NCBI RefSeq assembly: GCF_036322625.1
Contig: NZ_AP027266.1
Location: 127,001-191,000 of the forward strand
Source: Roseicyclus marinus
GTDB lineage: Bacteria; Pseudomonadota; Alphaproteobacteria; Rhodobacterales; Rhodobacteraceae
Direction: 5' to 3'
DNA: 64,000 nucleotides
The position numbers were made by a program, and so were the translations under genes. Positions 34,913-44,061 of this stretch are shown here, piece by piece. The notes beneath the pieces were generated by a model. The model was not told the DNA's origin, made no database searches, and saw only the letters and a program-made list of their open reading frames with translations. The first letter of the stretch is position 1. Every line of letters begins with the position of its first letter.

Positions 34913-36169
34913 TCAAGCGGTCAGCTGTTCGCCCGCGATGCCCGTGATCGTGGCGGTGACGATCTGGCCTTCGGGGTGGTCGGTGGCAAAGGAGACTTCG
35001 GTGAATTGCTCGGTTCGGCCCATGCGGGGGTTTTCCATCAGGATAAGGTGCGCGCGCCCGACCTGTCCGGCCAGATGCGCCGCGACCTGTGCTGCACCGG
35101 CTGCGCGCAGCCGCGCGGCGCGGTCCTTGATCGCGGGCCCTGCGACCTGTGGCATCCGCGCGGCGGGTGTGCCGGGGCGGGGCGAATAGGGAAAGACATG
35201 GAGCCAGGTCAGCCCGCAGTCCGCGACCAGCTTCAGCGAATTGTCGAAGGCGGCCTCCGTCTCGGTCGGGAAACCGGCGATGATGTCGGCGCCGAAGACC
35301 ATGTCGGGGCGCAGCCGCCGCGCCTCCTCGCAGAACCGGATCGCATCGTCGCGCAGGTGGCGGCGCTTCATCCGTTTCAGGATCAGGTCGTCGCCATGCT
35401 GCAACGACAGGTGCAGATGGGGCATCAGGCGCGGCTCGGTCGCGATGGCCTGCATCAGGTTCTCGTCGGCTTCGATGGAATCGATCGAACTGATCCTGAG
35501 GCGCGGCAAATCGGGCACCAGCCGCAAGATGCGCATCACCAGATCGCCCAGCCGCGGCGCCCCCGGCAGGTCCGCGCCCCAGGAGGTCAGATCGACGCCG
35601 GTCAGCACCACCTCGTTATAGCCGCGATCGACCAGCCGCTTGATCTGATCGACCACGACACCCGCCGGAACGCTGCGCGAATTGCCGCGACCAAAGGGGA
35701 TGATGCAAAAGGTGCAGCGATGATCGCACCCATTCTGGACCTGCACATAGGCGCGGCTGCGCGTGCCGAACCCGTCGATCAGGTGACCCGCCGTTTCGGT
35801 CACGGACATGATGTCGTCGACCTGCACCCGCTCGGTTTCTCCGATCAGGTCCACGGCCATGGCGGCCCATGTCTCGGGCTGCATCTTTTCGGTATTGCCG
35901 ATGACGCGGTCGACCTCGGGCATCCGGGCGAAGGTTTCGGGCTCCGTCTGTGCGGCGCAGCCGGTGACGATCAGGGTCGCCTCGGGGTGCTGGCGGCGCA
36001 GGCGGCGGATGTCCTGACGGGCCTTGCGCACCGCCTCGGCGGTCACGGCGCAGGTGTTGACCACGACCGTCTGGCCAAGGCCCGCAGCCTCGGTCATCTC
36101 GCGCATGGCTTCGGTTTCATAGGCGTTGAGCCGACAGCCGAGCGTGTGAAAGACGGGCGCGGCGCTCAT
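34913..36169 (-). CDS. mtaB: MtaB, tRNA t6A37 methylthiotransferase
   Basis: A radical-SAM enzyme that converts t6A at position 37 of tRNAs reading ANN codons into ms2t6A. The 418-residue protein has the UPF0004 domain with cluster ligands Cys12, Cys40 and Cys71. The radical-SAM triad C148/C152/C155 lies in [24 protein letters not shown], and a C-terminal TRAM domain follows. It overlaps dapF by 4 nt. tRNA-Lys, a substrate class for this modification, is encoded nearby, but no functional link is implied. Confidence 0.94.
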   Translation of the reverse strand: MSAAPVFHTLGCRLNAYETEAMREMTEAAGLGQTVVVNTCAVTAEAVRKARQDIRRLRRQHPEATLIVTGCAAQTEPETFARMPEVDRVIGNTEKMQPETWAAMAVDLIGETERVQVDDIMSVTETAGHLIDGFGTRSRAYVQVQNGCDHRCTFCIIPFGRGNSRSVPAGVVVDQIKRLVDRGYNEVVLTGVDLTSWGADLPGAPRLGDLVMRILRLVPDLPRLRISSIDSIEADENLMQAIATEPRLMPHLHLSLQHGDDLILKRMKRRHLRDDAIRFCEEARRLRPDMVFGADIIAGFPTETEAAFDNSLKLVADCGLTWLHVFPYSPRPGTPAARMPQVAGPAIKDRAARLRAAGAAQVAAHLAGQVGRAHLILMENPRMGRTEQFTEVSFATDHPEGQIVTATITGIAGEQLTA

Positions 36170-37005
36170 GGGATGGCGGCCAGCCAGTCGGGCGACAGAT
36201 ACCCCTCAAACACCAGCGCGGTCGGGCCGGTCATCCAGACGCCATCGTCACGCCAGTCGATGAAGATATCGCCGCCATCGAGCGTGATCTGGACCTTGCG
36301 CCCGGTCAGCCCGCGCCGCGCGGCGGCGACACCGACCGCACAGGATGACGAGCCGGAGGCCAGCGTGATCCCCGTGCCCCGTTCCCAGACCCGCATCCGC
36401 AGATGGTCGGGACCGATCACATGGGCGAACTGCACGTTGGTGCGTTCGGGAAAGAGCGGGTGATGTTCCATCTCCGCGCCCCGGGCGGCAAGGTCCACCG
36501 CCTCGGCATCGGCGACGAAAAAGCTGCAATGCGGATTGCCCATGCCGGTCGCCACCGGATCGCCGGGAATCGGCAGGTGCAGCAGGTCCACATCGCGGGC
36601 GAGCGGCACGCCCTGCCAGTCGAGCACGGGCTGCCCCATGTTGACCGAGGTCAGGCCGCCGCCCGCATCGCGCGCCTGCAACAGACCGCGTTCGGTCCGC
36701 AGCGTCAGCGTGCTCTTGCCAGTCCGCGCCATTTCCCGCGCGGCGATGCAGCGCGTGGCATTGCCGCAGGTCGAGGACAGGCTGCCATCGGCGTTCCAGA
36801 AGGTCAGCCGCAGATCGGAATCATCCCCCGTTTCGACCTGCGCCAGTTGGTCAAAGCCCACGCCCCGGTGACGATCGGCCAGCGCACGCGCCAAGGCGGG
36901 CGTGACGGCGGCATCGGTGTTGCGCGCGTCGATCACCACGAAGTCATTGCCAAGCCCGTGCATTTTCACAAAGGGCAGGCCGGAAGGGGGCGGCATCTGG
37001 GACAT
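36166..37005 (-). CDS. dapF: Diaminopimelate epimerase
   Basis: Interconverts LL- and meso-diaminopimelate. The 279-residue protein has the two catalytic cysteines: Cys80 in [16 protein letters not shown], and the second in [18 protein letters not shown] near residue 215-230. The ATG at 37005 gives the standard N terminus ([13 protein letters not shown]). It heads a six-gene operon. dapD and dapE lie elsewhere in this window. Confidence 0.96.
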   Translation of the reverse strand: MSQMPPPSGLPFVKMHGLGNDFVVIDARNTDAAVTPALARALADRHRGVGFDQLAQVETGDDSDLRLTFWNADGSLSSTCGNATRCIAAREMARTGKSTLTLRTERGLLQARDAGGGLTSVNMGQPVLDWQGVPLARDVDLLHLPIPGDPVATGMGNPHCSFFVADAEAVDLAARGAEMEHHPLFPERTNVQFAHVIGPDHLRMRVWERGTGITLASGSSSCAVGVAAARRGLTGRKVQITLDGGDIFIDWRDDGVWMTGPTALVFEGYLSPDWLAAIP

Positions 37006-37103
37006 GCGCGGGCACATACACCTCTGCGGCTTGCAAGGAAATCCCCCGCCCGGTTTTTGGCTTGACGCCGCCAAACCCCCGCCGTAGAGACGCGGCCCTG
37101 AGT

Positions 37104-37179
37104 GGGCCCGTAGCTCAGTTGGTAGAGCAGTTGACTTTTAATCAATTGGTCACAGGTTCGAATCCTGTCGGGCTCACCA
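37104..37179 (+). tRNA. tRNA-Lys (anticodon TTT)
   Basis: A 76-nt cloverleaf with acceptor arms GGGCCCG and CGGGCTC (one G-U pair). The D arm is GCTC-AGTTGGTA-GAGC, the anticodon arm GTTGA-CTTTTAA-TCAAT, and the T arm CAGG-TTCGAAT-CCTG. The CCA is encoded. It lies between the divergent dapF gene and sdaA. Confidence 0.97.
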
Positions 37180-37279
37180 TTTATCCCCTGTGAAACAAGA
37201 TGATGATGCCGGTCGCGAACCATGCGCCGCCTGTCGTTTTCCCTATGGGGTTTCCGGTGCGATGGCCTATCAAGGGGCC

Positions 37280-38695
37280 ATGTTCCTGAGCGTTTTCGAC
37301 ATCTTCAAGATCGGCGTCGGCCCGTCCTCGTCCCACACGATGGGGCCGATGACGGCTGCGGCGCGATTCTTGTCCGACCTGCGATCGGGTCGGGAAAAGG
37401 AGCCGGGCGCGGGGGAATTGGCGGCGCTTGGCTGCACGCTGCATGGCTCGCTTGCCTTTACCGGCAAGGGGCATGCGACCGACCGGGCCGTGATCCTTGG
37501 CCTTTCGGGCCACGTGCCCGCAACGCTCGATCCCGACCGGGCCGAGGCGCTGGAGGCCGAGGTGCGCCGGACGGGTCTCGTCACGCCGCCGGGCCTGCCG
37601 CCCCTGCGCTTCGATCCCGAAAGCGACCTGGTCTTCGACTACGGCCCGCCGCTGCCCGGTCATGCCAATGGCATGGTGCTGCGCGCCTTCGACGGGGCCG
37701 GGAACCTCTACATGGAGGAGACCTATTATTCCGTCGGGGGCGGTTTCGTCCTGACCGCGCGGGAATTGGCGGGGGGAACGCCGGGGGGTGCTGGCGCGCT
37801 CCATGACGAAAAGGCGGCGGCGGGATATCCCTATCCCTTTGGGTCTGCTGCAGAAATGCTGGCGATGGGGCGCGCGTCGGGCAAGAGCATCGCCGAGATG
37901 AAATGGGCCAATGAAACCGCCCGCCACCCCGCGCGCGAGGTGCAAGAGCGGCTCGATGCCGTCTGGCAGGCGATGGACGATTGCATCGACCGGGGCCTGA
38001 GGATGGAGGGCGAGCTGCCCGGCGGGTTGCGCGTCAAGCGGCGCGCGCGGGCGATCCACCAGCAATTGCTGGCCGAACGCGGCTCGAACCTGGCCCAGCC
38101 GCATACGGTGAACGATTGGTTGTCGGTCTATGCGATGGCCGTGAACGAGGAAAACGCCGCGGGCGGGCGGGTCGTCACCTCGCCCACCAATGGGGCTGCC
38201 GGCGTGGTGCCTGCGGTGCTGCGCTATTACCGTGACCATTGCATCGGTGCGACGGAAGATGGGCGGCGGCGGTTCCTGATGGCGGCCTCGGCCATCGGGG
38301 GGTTGATCAAGCACAATGCCAGCATCTCGGGCGCCGAGGTGGGCTGTCAGGGCGAGGTCGGATCGGCCAGCGCCATGGCGGCGGCGGGGCTGTGCGCGGC
38401 CTTGGGCGGGACCAATGAACAGGTTGAAAACGCGGCGGAAATCGCGTTGGAGCATCATCTGGGCATGACCTGCGACCCGGTGGGCGGCTTGGTGCAGGTG
38501 CCCTGTATCGAGCGCAACGGGCTGGGCGCGATCAAGGCGGTTTCGGCGGCGTCATTGGCGTTGCGCGGTGATGGCACGCATTTCATGCCGCTCGACAATT
38601 GCATCGAGGCGATGCGGCAGACGGGTCTCGACATGTCGACGAAGTACAAGGAAACGAGCCTTGGCGGATTGGCGGTCAACCTGCCGGAATGTTGA
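37280..38695 (+). CDS. sdaA: L-serine ammonia-lyase (serine dehydratase)
   Basis: An iron-sulfur enzyme that converts L-serine to pyruvate and ammonia. The 471-residue single-chain form starts [24 protein letters not shown]. The C-terminal domain holds the cysteines expected to bind the [4Fe-4S] cluster ([33 protein letters not shown]). The start at 37280 was chosen over upstream frames because it is the family N terminus. The region downstream carries palindromic repeats before a convergent LacI-type gene. Confidence 0.95.
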   Translation: MFLSVFDIFKIGVGPSSSHTMGPMTAAARFLSDLRSGREKEPGAGELAALGCTLHGSLAFTGKGHATDRAVILGLSGHVPATLDPDRAEALEAEVRRTGLVTPPGLPPLRFDPESDLVFDYGPPLPGHANGMVLRAFDGAGNLYMEETYYSVGGGFVLTARELAGGTPGGAGALHDEKAAAGYPYPFGSAAEMLAMGRASGKSIAEMKWANETARHPAREVQERLDAVWQAMDDCIDRGLRMEGELPGGLRVKRRARAIHQQLLAERGSNLAQPHTVNDWLSVYAMAVNEENAAGGRVVTSPTNGAAGVVPAVLRYYRDHCIGATEDGRRRFLMAASAIGGLIKHNASISGAEVGCQGEVGSASAMAAAGLCAALGGTNEQVENAAEIALEHHLGMTCDPVGGLVQVPCIERNGLGAIKAVSAASLALRGDGTHFMPLDNCIEAMRQTGLDMSTKYKETSLGGLAVNLPEC

Positions 38696-38722
38696 GGGTG
38701 CGGTGGGTTCTGTGGGCCGTGC

Positions 38723-38746
38723 GGTGCGCCTGAAGGCGCACCCTAC
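38723..38746. repeat. Palindromic repeat (GGTGCGCC type), single unit
   Basis: GGTGCGCC-TGAA-GGCGCACC followed by CTAC, identical to the unit at 7063-7086. It lies 27 nt after the sdaA stop. Confidence 0.87.
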
Positions 38747-38862
38747 ACGGGGTTTAATGGTTTGTGCGAAACCTTGAGGCTTCGTTAAGATCCGGGGGCG
38801 GATGTTGACGGAAGGTTGCCGTGGACTTGACCGGTTAGGGATTTGTTGGCCGGGTGCGTTCT

Positions 38863-38886
38863 GGTGGGCAGATTGCCCAACCTACC
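38863..38886. repeat. Palindromic repeat (GGTGGGCAGATTGCCCACC type)
   Basis: GGTGGGCA-GA-TTGCCCAACC then TACC, one base different in the arm from 7194-7217. It includes the stop codon of the LacI-type gene. Confidence 0.83.
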
Positions 38887-39862
38887 GGACGGTGTCGCCG
38901 GGGAGGAAGACGGGGGCGAGCGTCACCACCTCGTTCGTCAGGGCATTGGCCGCGATCAGTTCGGCCGCGCGGCGGCCGATGTCGTGACGCTGGCTGTCCA
39001 TCGTGGCGATGCGCATCGGCAGGCCGTCCAGCACTTCGAAGGAATTGAACCCGGCAAGCCCGATCCGGCCCGGAATATCCATGCCCTTTTCGAGGCAATA
39101 GAGCAGCCCGCCCGCCGCGTTGATGTCACTGTTGTAGTAGAGGAAATCGAGGTCGGGCGTGCGGCCCAATATCTCGGCGGTCATGCCGCGCCCGGTGCCG
39201 AAGCCGGACGTGCCCGCGTAAAGACAGGCATCGGTGAGCGACAGCCCCGCCTCGGCCAGACCCTGTTCGAAGCCCTGCCGCCGTTTCTGCGCGCGGTGGT
39301 CCTTGATCGAGGAGGAGCCGCAATAGCCGATCTTGCGATAGCCGCGCGCGGCAATCTCGCGGGCCATCTGGCGCCCGGCCTCGAGATGGCTGATGCCGAC
39401 GCAAGCCGCGACGGGGTCGCCGTCGACATCCATCACCTCGACCACGGGGATGCCCGCATTGGCCATCATCGCGCGGGCGGCATCGGAATGTTCGAGCCCC
39501 GCCACGATCAGCCCGGAGGGCCGCCAGCTGAGCATTTCGTAGATCACCTTTTCCTCGAGATCGTCGTCGTATTTCGAGGTGCCGATCACGGGTTGCAGCG
39601 GCGTTTCGTCCAGCACCTCGCCGATGCCGGCCAGAACGTCGGGAAAGACCATGTTCGAGAGCGACGGGATGACCACGCCCACCAGGTTCACCCGGTTGGA
39701 GGCCAGCGCGCCCGCGATCTTGTTGGGGACATAGCCGAGCTTGCGGGCGGCGGCGAAGACGCGTTCGCGCGTCTGGGCCGAGACATCGCCCCGGCTGCGC
39801 AACACGCGGCTGACGGTCATTTCCGACACGCCCGCAGCCTCGGCCACGTCGCGGAGCGTCAT
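38882..39862 (-). CDS. LacI family transcriptional regulator
   Basis: A 326-residue repressor with the helix-turn-helix at the very N terminus (TLRDVAEAAGVSEMTVSRVLRS, residues 2-23). A hinge (GYVPNKIAGALASNRVNLVGVVIPS) and a periplasmic-binding-protein-like sensor domain follow. It resembles GntR/IdnR-type gluconate repressors by eye, but no sugar gene is adjacent, so its target is unknown. The ATG at 39862 lacks a clear Shine-Dalgarno, and a non-ATG start further upstream cannot be excluded. Its 3' end lies within a palindromic repeat. Confidence 0.88.
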   Translation of the reverse strand: MTLRDVAEAAGVSEMTVSRVLRSRGDVSAQTRERVFAAARKLGYVPNKIAGALASNRVNLVGVVIPSLSNMVFPDVLAGIGEVLDETPLQPVIGTSKYDDDLEEKVIYEMLSWRPSGLIVAGLEHSDAARAMMANAGIPVVEVMDVDGDPVAACVGISHLEAGRQMAREIAARGYRKIGYCGSSSIKDHRAQKRRQGFEQGLAEAGLSLTDACLYAGTSGFGTGRGMTAEILGRTPDLDFLYYNSDINAAGGLLYCLEKGMDIPGRIGLAGFNSFEVLDGLPMRIATMDSQRHDIGRRAAELIAANALTNEVVTLAPVFLPGDTVR

Positions 39863-40021
39863 CTGGGGTTTTCCGTCGAAAGGGTTGCGTCCGCGCAAAA
39901 ATCCGGTCCTTTGAGGCTGTCGCCGTGCGACCAGTGTTAGGTCGCCCCGCGCCCTACCGCAAGCCGCGTGCGAATTGCGCCTTGCCCGACGGGCGCGAAT
40001 GGCCGAAAACGCGGGCGGCGT

Positions 40022-40098
40022 GGCCCCGTGGCTCAACTGGATAGAGCAGTCCCCTCCTAAGGGACAGGTTACAGGTTCGAATCCTGTCGGGGTCGCCA
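40022..40098 (+). tRNA. tRNA-Arg (anticodon CCT)
   Basis: A 77-nt cloverleaf with acceptor arms GGCCCCG and CGGGGTC (one G-U pair). The D arm is GCTC-AACTGGATA-GAGC, the anticodon loop CTCCTAA carries CCT, and the T arm is CAGG-TTCGAAT-CCTG. The CCA is encoded. It lies only 5 nt from the 3' end of a convergent CoA-transferase gene. No integrase is near it. Confidence 0.96.
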
Positions 40099-40103
40099 GA
40101 TTT

Positions 40104-41291
40104 TCAGCCGATGACATTCCTGTCGCGCAAGTTGGCGATGGTGGCGGCGTCATAGCCCGCCTCGGCCAGGACGGCATCGGTATGGGCGCCCAGATCGGGG
40201 GCGGGGTGGCGGACCTGCAAGGGCGTTTGAGAGAACTTCACCGGGAAGCCCACCATTTTCACGGTGCCATGGCCGGGATGGGGCACGGACAGCACCATGT
40301 CCTGTGCCGCGACCTGCGGATCGGCCAGCGCCTCGGTCAGGGTCTGGACCCGGCCACAGGGCACGCCCGCGCCATTGAGCCGCGTGATCCAGTTTTCCTG
40401 CGTGTCATGGGCGAGGGCGGCGTCGATCAGCGCGTTCAGCGCCGCGCGGTTCTGGACCCGGGCCTCGTTCGTGGCGAAGCGGGGATCGGACAAAAGATCG
40501 GGCAGGCCGATTTCGGCCAGAAGGCGTTTGACGATGGGCAGGGTCGAGGGCGCGATGGCGATATCGCCGTCCTGCGCGCGGAACAGGCCATAGGGTGATG
40601 CGATGGGATGGTCATTGCCGGTGGGGGCGGCATCGCGGCCCGTCACCAGCGCATTGGCCGATAGATAGGCCATCATCGACATCATCGACATCATCATGGA
40701 GGCTTCGACCCGTTGCGCGGGCCCGCCCCTGTCGCGGCCGGCGAGTGCCGCGACCGCGCCAAGGGCCGCGTAGAGCCCCGCGATCAGGTCGGTGAGCGGC
40801 GGGCCGGTGCGCAAGGGGCCGGTATCGGGGCGACCATTGGTGGTCATGTAGCCCGACATGGCCTGCGCGATGAAATCGAAGGCCGGGCGGTCGGCATAGG
40901 GGCCGGTCGAGCCATAGCCATTGACCGAGACCACGATCAGGCGGGGGTTGATGTCGGCCAGCCGTTCGGGCGTGAAGCCCATTTCGGACAGGACGCCGGG
41001 GCGGAAATTCTCGGTCAGGATGTCGGCATCGGCGAGCAGACGCTCGAGCACCTTGAGCCCCTCGGGGTTGCGCAGGTCGAGGACGACGGACCGCTTGTTG
41101 CGGTTGAAGCTGGCGAAATACCAGGAGAAGCCGTCGACCTTTTCGCCCTGGCCGCGCACATGGTCGCCGCCCGGGGCCTCGATCTTGATCACATCGGCCC
41201 CGAGATCGCCAAGGATCATGGCGCAGAAGGGACCGGACAGGATGCGGGTGAGGTCGACCACCCGCACGCCGGACAGGGGAAGCTGGCTCAT
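40104..41291 (-). CDS. CaiB/BaiF (class III) CoA-transferase
   Basis: Moves CoA between carboxylic acids through an aspartyl-CoA intermediate. The 395-residue protein has the family N terminus (VVDLTRILSGPFCAMILGDLGADVIKIEAPGGDHVRGQG). The catalytic Asp is expected near residue 165 in the GRPDTGPLR-LTDLIAGLYAA region. It overlaps the start of its operon partner, the HMG-CoA-lyase-like gene, by 4 nt and diverges from tctCBA. The joint context suggests activation of an imported di- or tricarboxylic acid; substrate not determined. Confidence 0.9.
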   Translation of the reverse strand: MSQLPLSGVRVVDLTRILSGPFCAMILGDLGADVIKIEAPGGDHVRGQGEKVDGFSWYFASFNRNKRSVVLDLRNPEGLKVLERLLADADILTENFRPGVLSEMGFTPERLADINPRLIVVSVNGYGSTGPYADRPAFDFIAQAMSGYMTTNGRPDTGPLRTGPPLTDLIAGLYAALGAVAALAGRDRGGPAQRVEASMMMSMMSMMAYLSANALVTGRDAAPTGNDHPIASPYGLFRAQDGDIAIAPSTLPIVKRLLAEIGLPDLLSDPRFATNEARVQNRAALNALIDAALAHDTQENWITRLNGAGVPCGRVQTLTEALADPQVAAQDMVLSVPHPGHGTVKMVGFPVKFSQTPLQVRHPAPDLGAHTDAVLAEAGYDAATIANLRDRNVIG

Positions 41292-42250
41292 CCTGCGGCC
41301 GTGGCGGTCAGGCCGGGATCGTAGCGGCGCAGGCGCGGGCCGGATTTGATGACCTGCCCCGGAAGCTCGCGGCCGATGATGTCCTGGGCGAGTTTCGCGG
41401 CCGTGATCATCGCGTCGAGGTCGACACCCGTGTCATAGCCGCTTTCGTTCAGGAGATAGACCAGATCCTCGGTGCAGATGTTGCCGGTGGCCCCGGCAGC
41501 AAAGGGGCAGCCGCCCAGGCCGCCCACGGAGGCGTCGTAATGGGTCACGCCTTCGGCCAGGCCCGCCATGACACAGGCCAGACCCACACCGCGCGTGTTG
41601 TGGAAATGGAGGCCGATGCCCAGCCCCGGCGCCTCGGCCCGGATCGCCTGGACGGCGGCGCGGACGGTGGCGGGGGTGGCCATGCCGGTGGTATCGCCCA
41701 GACCCACGGCGGTCGCGCCGAGATCCTGGTAGCGTTTGGCGATGCGGGCCACCTGTTCGGGGGGCACCACGCCCTCGAAGGGGCAGCCGAAGGCCGTGGC
41801 GATGCCGCCTTCGACCATGATCCCCTTTTGCAGCATCAGGTCGCAGACGGCCTCGAAATCCTTGAGCGAGGCGTCGATGGGGCGGTTCACGTTCTTGCGG
41901 TTGTGGGTCTCTGACGCGGAGACGACGGTATGGACCGCATCCACCCCGCAGGCGGCGGCGCGTTCGGCCCCCTTGAGATTGGGGATGAGGGCGGTGATCA
42001 GCGCCCCCTTTGGCCGGTCGATGCCGGCAAGCACGGCTTCGGCATCGGCGAGTTGCGGCACGGCGCGGGGGCTGACGAAGGAGGTCACCTGCATCGCGCG
42101 CAATCCGGCGGCGAAGAGCGCGTTGATGATCGCGATCTTCTTGTCGGTCGGGATGAAGGTGGATTCGATCTGGAACCCGTCGCGGGGGCCGACCTCGCAG
42201 ATGGTGATATGGGCACCGTCGGGGACGGGGGGGGAGGCGGCGTGGGTCAT
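41288..42250 (-). CDS. Hydroxymethylglutaryl-CoA lyase family protein
   Basis: A DRE-TIM metallolyase that cleaves 3-hydroxy-3-methylglutaryl-CoA to acetyl-CoA and acetoacetate, or a close analogue such as citramalyl-CoA. The 320-residue protein has GPRDG (Arg23, Asp24), the metal histidines in HFHN (215-218), and the lyase signature GLGGCPFA with its Cys at 248. Start at 42250. First gene of a two-gene operon with the CoA-transferase. No leucine-degradation genes are adjacent, which points away from a leucine role and towards an acid taken up by the TTT transporter; that is inference. Confidence 0.88.
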   Translation of the reverse strand: MTHAASPPVPDGAHITICEVGPRDGFQIESTFIPTDKKIAIINALFAAGLRAMQVTSFVSPRAVPQLADAEAVLAGIDRPKGALITALIPNLKGAERAAACGVDAVHTVVSASETHNRKNVNRPIDASLKDFEAVCDLMLQKGIMVEGGIATAFGCPFEGVVPPEQVARIAKRYQDLGATAVGLGDTTGMATPATVRAAVQAIRAEAPGLGIGLHFHNTRGVGLACVMAGLAEGVTHYDASVGGLGGCPFAAGATGNICTEDLVYLLNESGYDTGVDLDAMITAAKLAQDIIGRELPGQVIKSGPRLRRYDPGLTATAAG

Positions 42251-42622
42251 GGTCTGTCCTTGTCGCGCGGCAGGGGCCGGGGCGGGGTTGCGGGCGCATA
42301 TTGGCGCGCTGTCGCAGGCCACGGCAAGGGCGGGGCGCGGCGCCTGTTCCGGTCTCATGGCGTCTTGTTATGCTGCTTTTGCAGAAAGGGCAGGCGGGGG
42401 TGGGGCGGTCGGGGCACCGCGTGGGAATTTTCAAACCCTTGATATCATGTGGTTTTGTGGAGGTTATTGAGGGTTGTGCCGCATTGCGGCTAGCCATCGA
42501 TCCTCGGGGCTCAGGCATGAAAAATGGTGATGTCAGGCGTGAGCACCCGTCATGCACGCTTGCAAAACATTTGCAGATGCAATCCCCTGCAAGCGGTTTG
42601 GCACAAGGGAGGAGAGGACCTT
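42251..42622. other. Divergent intergenic region, lyase/CoA-transferase versus tctCBA
   Basis: These 372 nt hold no convincing gene and contain the divergent promoters of the two operons. The part 42425-42530 is richer in A and T than its surroundings. A nested inverted repeat lies at 42559-42593. Confidence 0.6.
42559..42593. promoter_or_regulatory. Nested inverted repeat, possible operator of tctCBA
   Basis: CTTGCA at 42559-42564 and TGCAAG at 42588-42593 flank an inner palindrome TTGCA-GA-TGCAA at 42571-42582. The whole ends about 30 nt before the tctC start codon. A regulator, possibly the LysR protein encoded downstream, could bind here; the assignment is inference. Confidence 0.4.
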
Positions 42623-43597
42623 ATGACCGTACGTACACTGACTTCCGTGAAACTGGGGGCCGTGCTGGCGGCCGCATTGACCGTGACGGCTGCGCCCGCA
42701 TCGGCGACCGAATGCATCGCGCCGTCGAACCCCGGCGGCGGCTGGGATTTCACCTGCCGCACGATCGGGCGCGTGCTGGGCGAGCTGGGTCTTGTCGAGG
42801 GCAACGTCCAGGTCACCAACATGCCCGGCGGCGTCGGGGCCGTGACCTTTGCCATGGTCGCAGCCGAGCGCCCGGATGACGAGGACCTGATCGTCGCCAC
42901 CTCGACCGTCGGCGTCACGCAGATGGCGCAGGGCCGTTACCCCGCGCCGCTGGAAACCATGCGCTACCTGGCGATGCTGGGTGCCGATGTGGGCGTGATC
43001 GCGGTCGACAACGACAGCCCGATCCAGTCGCTGGCCGAGCTGACCGCCGCCATCGCGGCCGATCCGGGCTCGCTCGTGACGGGTGGTTCGTCGGGCGCTG
43101 GCGGCTGGGACCATATCCGCCTGTTGATGGTGGCCGATGCGACCGGCACCGAGGATCTGAGCGCGATCCGCTGGGTGCAGTTCGACGGCGGCACCGATGC
43201 GGTCACGCAGATGATGGGCGGCCAGATCGACGTGGTGTCGACCGACATGGGCGAGATCGCGGGCTTCGTGGAATCGGGCGATATCCGCGTCCTGGCGGCG
43301 CTGTCGGATGATCCGATCCCGGCTTTCCCGGATATCCCCACCGCGATTTCGCAGGGTGTGGACGTGACCGGCTACAACTGGCGCGGGCTTTACACCGGCG
43401 GCCAGGTGTCGGACGCGGCCTATGACGGCTGGGTCGAGCGGCTCGAGACGCTCTACAATTCGGACAACTGGCAGACGGCCGCGACCTCGGCAGGTCTGGT
43501 GCCGATCTGGCGCGGCGGTGCCGAATTCGAAGCCTTCGTCCGGGATCAGGCGGGGATCATGGAGCAGATCTCGCGCGATATCGGCATCATTCAATGA
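42623..43597 (+). CDS. tctC: TctC-type tripartite tricarboxylate transporter receptor
   Basis: Periplasmic binding protein of a TTT importer. The 324-residue protein has a signal peptide (about 1-28, ending PASA). The Bug-family fold follows, with ECIAPSNPGGGWDFTCRTIG at the mature N terminus and AAIAADPGSLVTGGSSGAGGWDH midway. The start at 42623 follows GGGAGGAGAGG. The ligand is a carboxylate by family, most likely di- or tricarboxylic, but is not identified. It overlaps tctB by 4 nt. Confidence 0.93.
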   Translation: MTVRTLTSVKLGAVLAAALTVTAAPASATECIAPSNPGGGWDFTCRTIGRVLGELGLVEGNVQVTNMPGGVGAVTFAMVAAERPDDEDLIVATSTVGVTQMAQGRYPAPLETMRYLAMLGADVGVIAVDNDSPIQSLAELTAAIAADPGSLVTGGSSGAGGWDHIRLLMVADATGTEDLSAIRWVQFDGGTDAVTQMMGGQIDVVSTDMGEIAGFVESGDIRVLAALSDDPIPAFPDIPTAISQGVDVTGYNWRGLYTGGQVSDAAYDGWVERLETLYNSDNWQTAATSAGLVPIWRGGAEFEAFVRDQAGIMEQISRDIGIIQ

Positions 43598-44034
43598 CAG
43601 GAATGAGCGTCAGGCTCTTTGGTGCCGCGGTCTTTGCGATCGCGGCACTTTATACGCTGCACTCGCAGACGTATCAGATCACCTTTGGCGACGTGCTGGG
43701 GCCGTCGGTCTTTCCGCTGATCGTGGGCATTCCGATGATGATCCTGTCGGCCTCGCTGGTGATCTTTCCGACCGGACAGGTGGAATGGCCGGGACGGGAC
43801 CGTCTGTGGCGGCAGGCCGTCGCGCTGGCGGCTTTCGTCGGCTACACGCTGGTGATGGAAGAGCTGGGCTTTCCCATCGCAACGGCGGCGCTGATCGCCA
43901 TCGTCGGCATCGTGATGGGGGGCGCGCCCTGGCGAGCCATCGCGCTGGGCGCGGTATTCGGCCCCGGCCTGTGGGCGCTGTTCGACAAGGTGCTGGGATT
44001 GCCGCTTGATTTTCTGGGGACGCTGTTCGGCTGA
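43594..44034 (+). CDS. tctB: TctB-type small membrane subunit of the TTT importer
   Basis: A 146-residue protein with four hydrophobic helices, the usual size of TctB. It starts MTGMSVRLFGAAVFAIAALYTLHSQ and has the family-like GDVLGPSVFPLIVG segment. Translation is coupled to tctC through an ATGA overlap, although the internal ATG at 43603 is an alternative start. tctA follows after 27 nt. Confidence 0.92.
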   Translation: MTGMSVRLFGAAVFAIAALYTLHSQTYQITFGDVLGPSVFPLIVGIPMMILSASLVIFPTGQVEWPGRDRLWRQAVALAAFVGYTLVMEELGFPIATAALIAIVGIVMGGAPWRAIALGAVFGPGLWALFDKVLGLPLDFLGTLFG

Positions 44035-44061
44035 GGCCGGAGCAGCGTGGGGGGACCATCC

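Noticed and set aside
40022-40103. tRNA-Arg as an integration site
   Set aside because: No integrase, repeat of the tRNA 3' end or change in base composition was found beside it.
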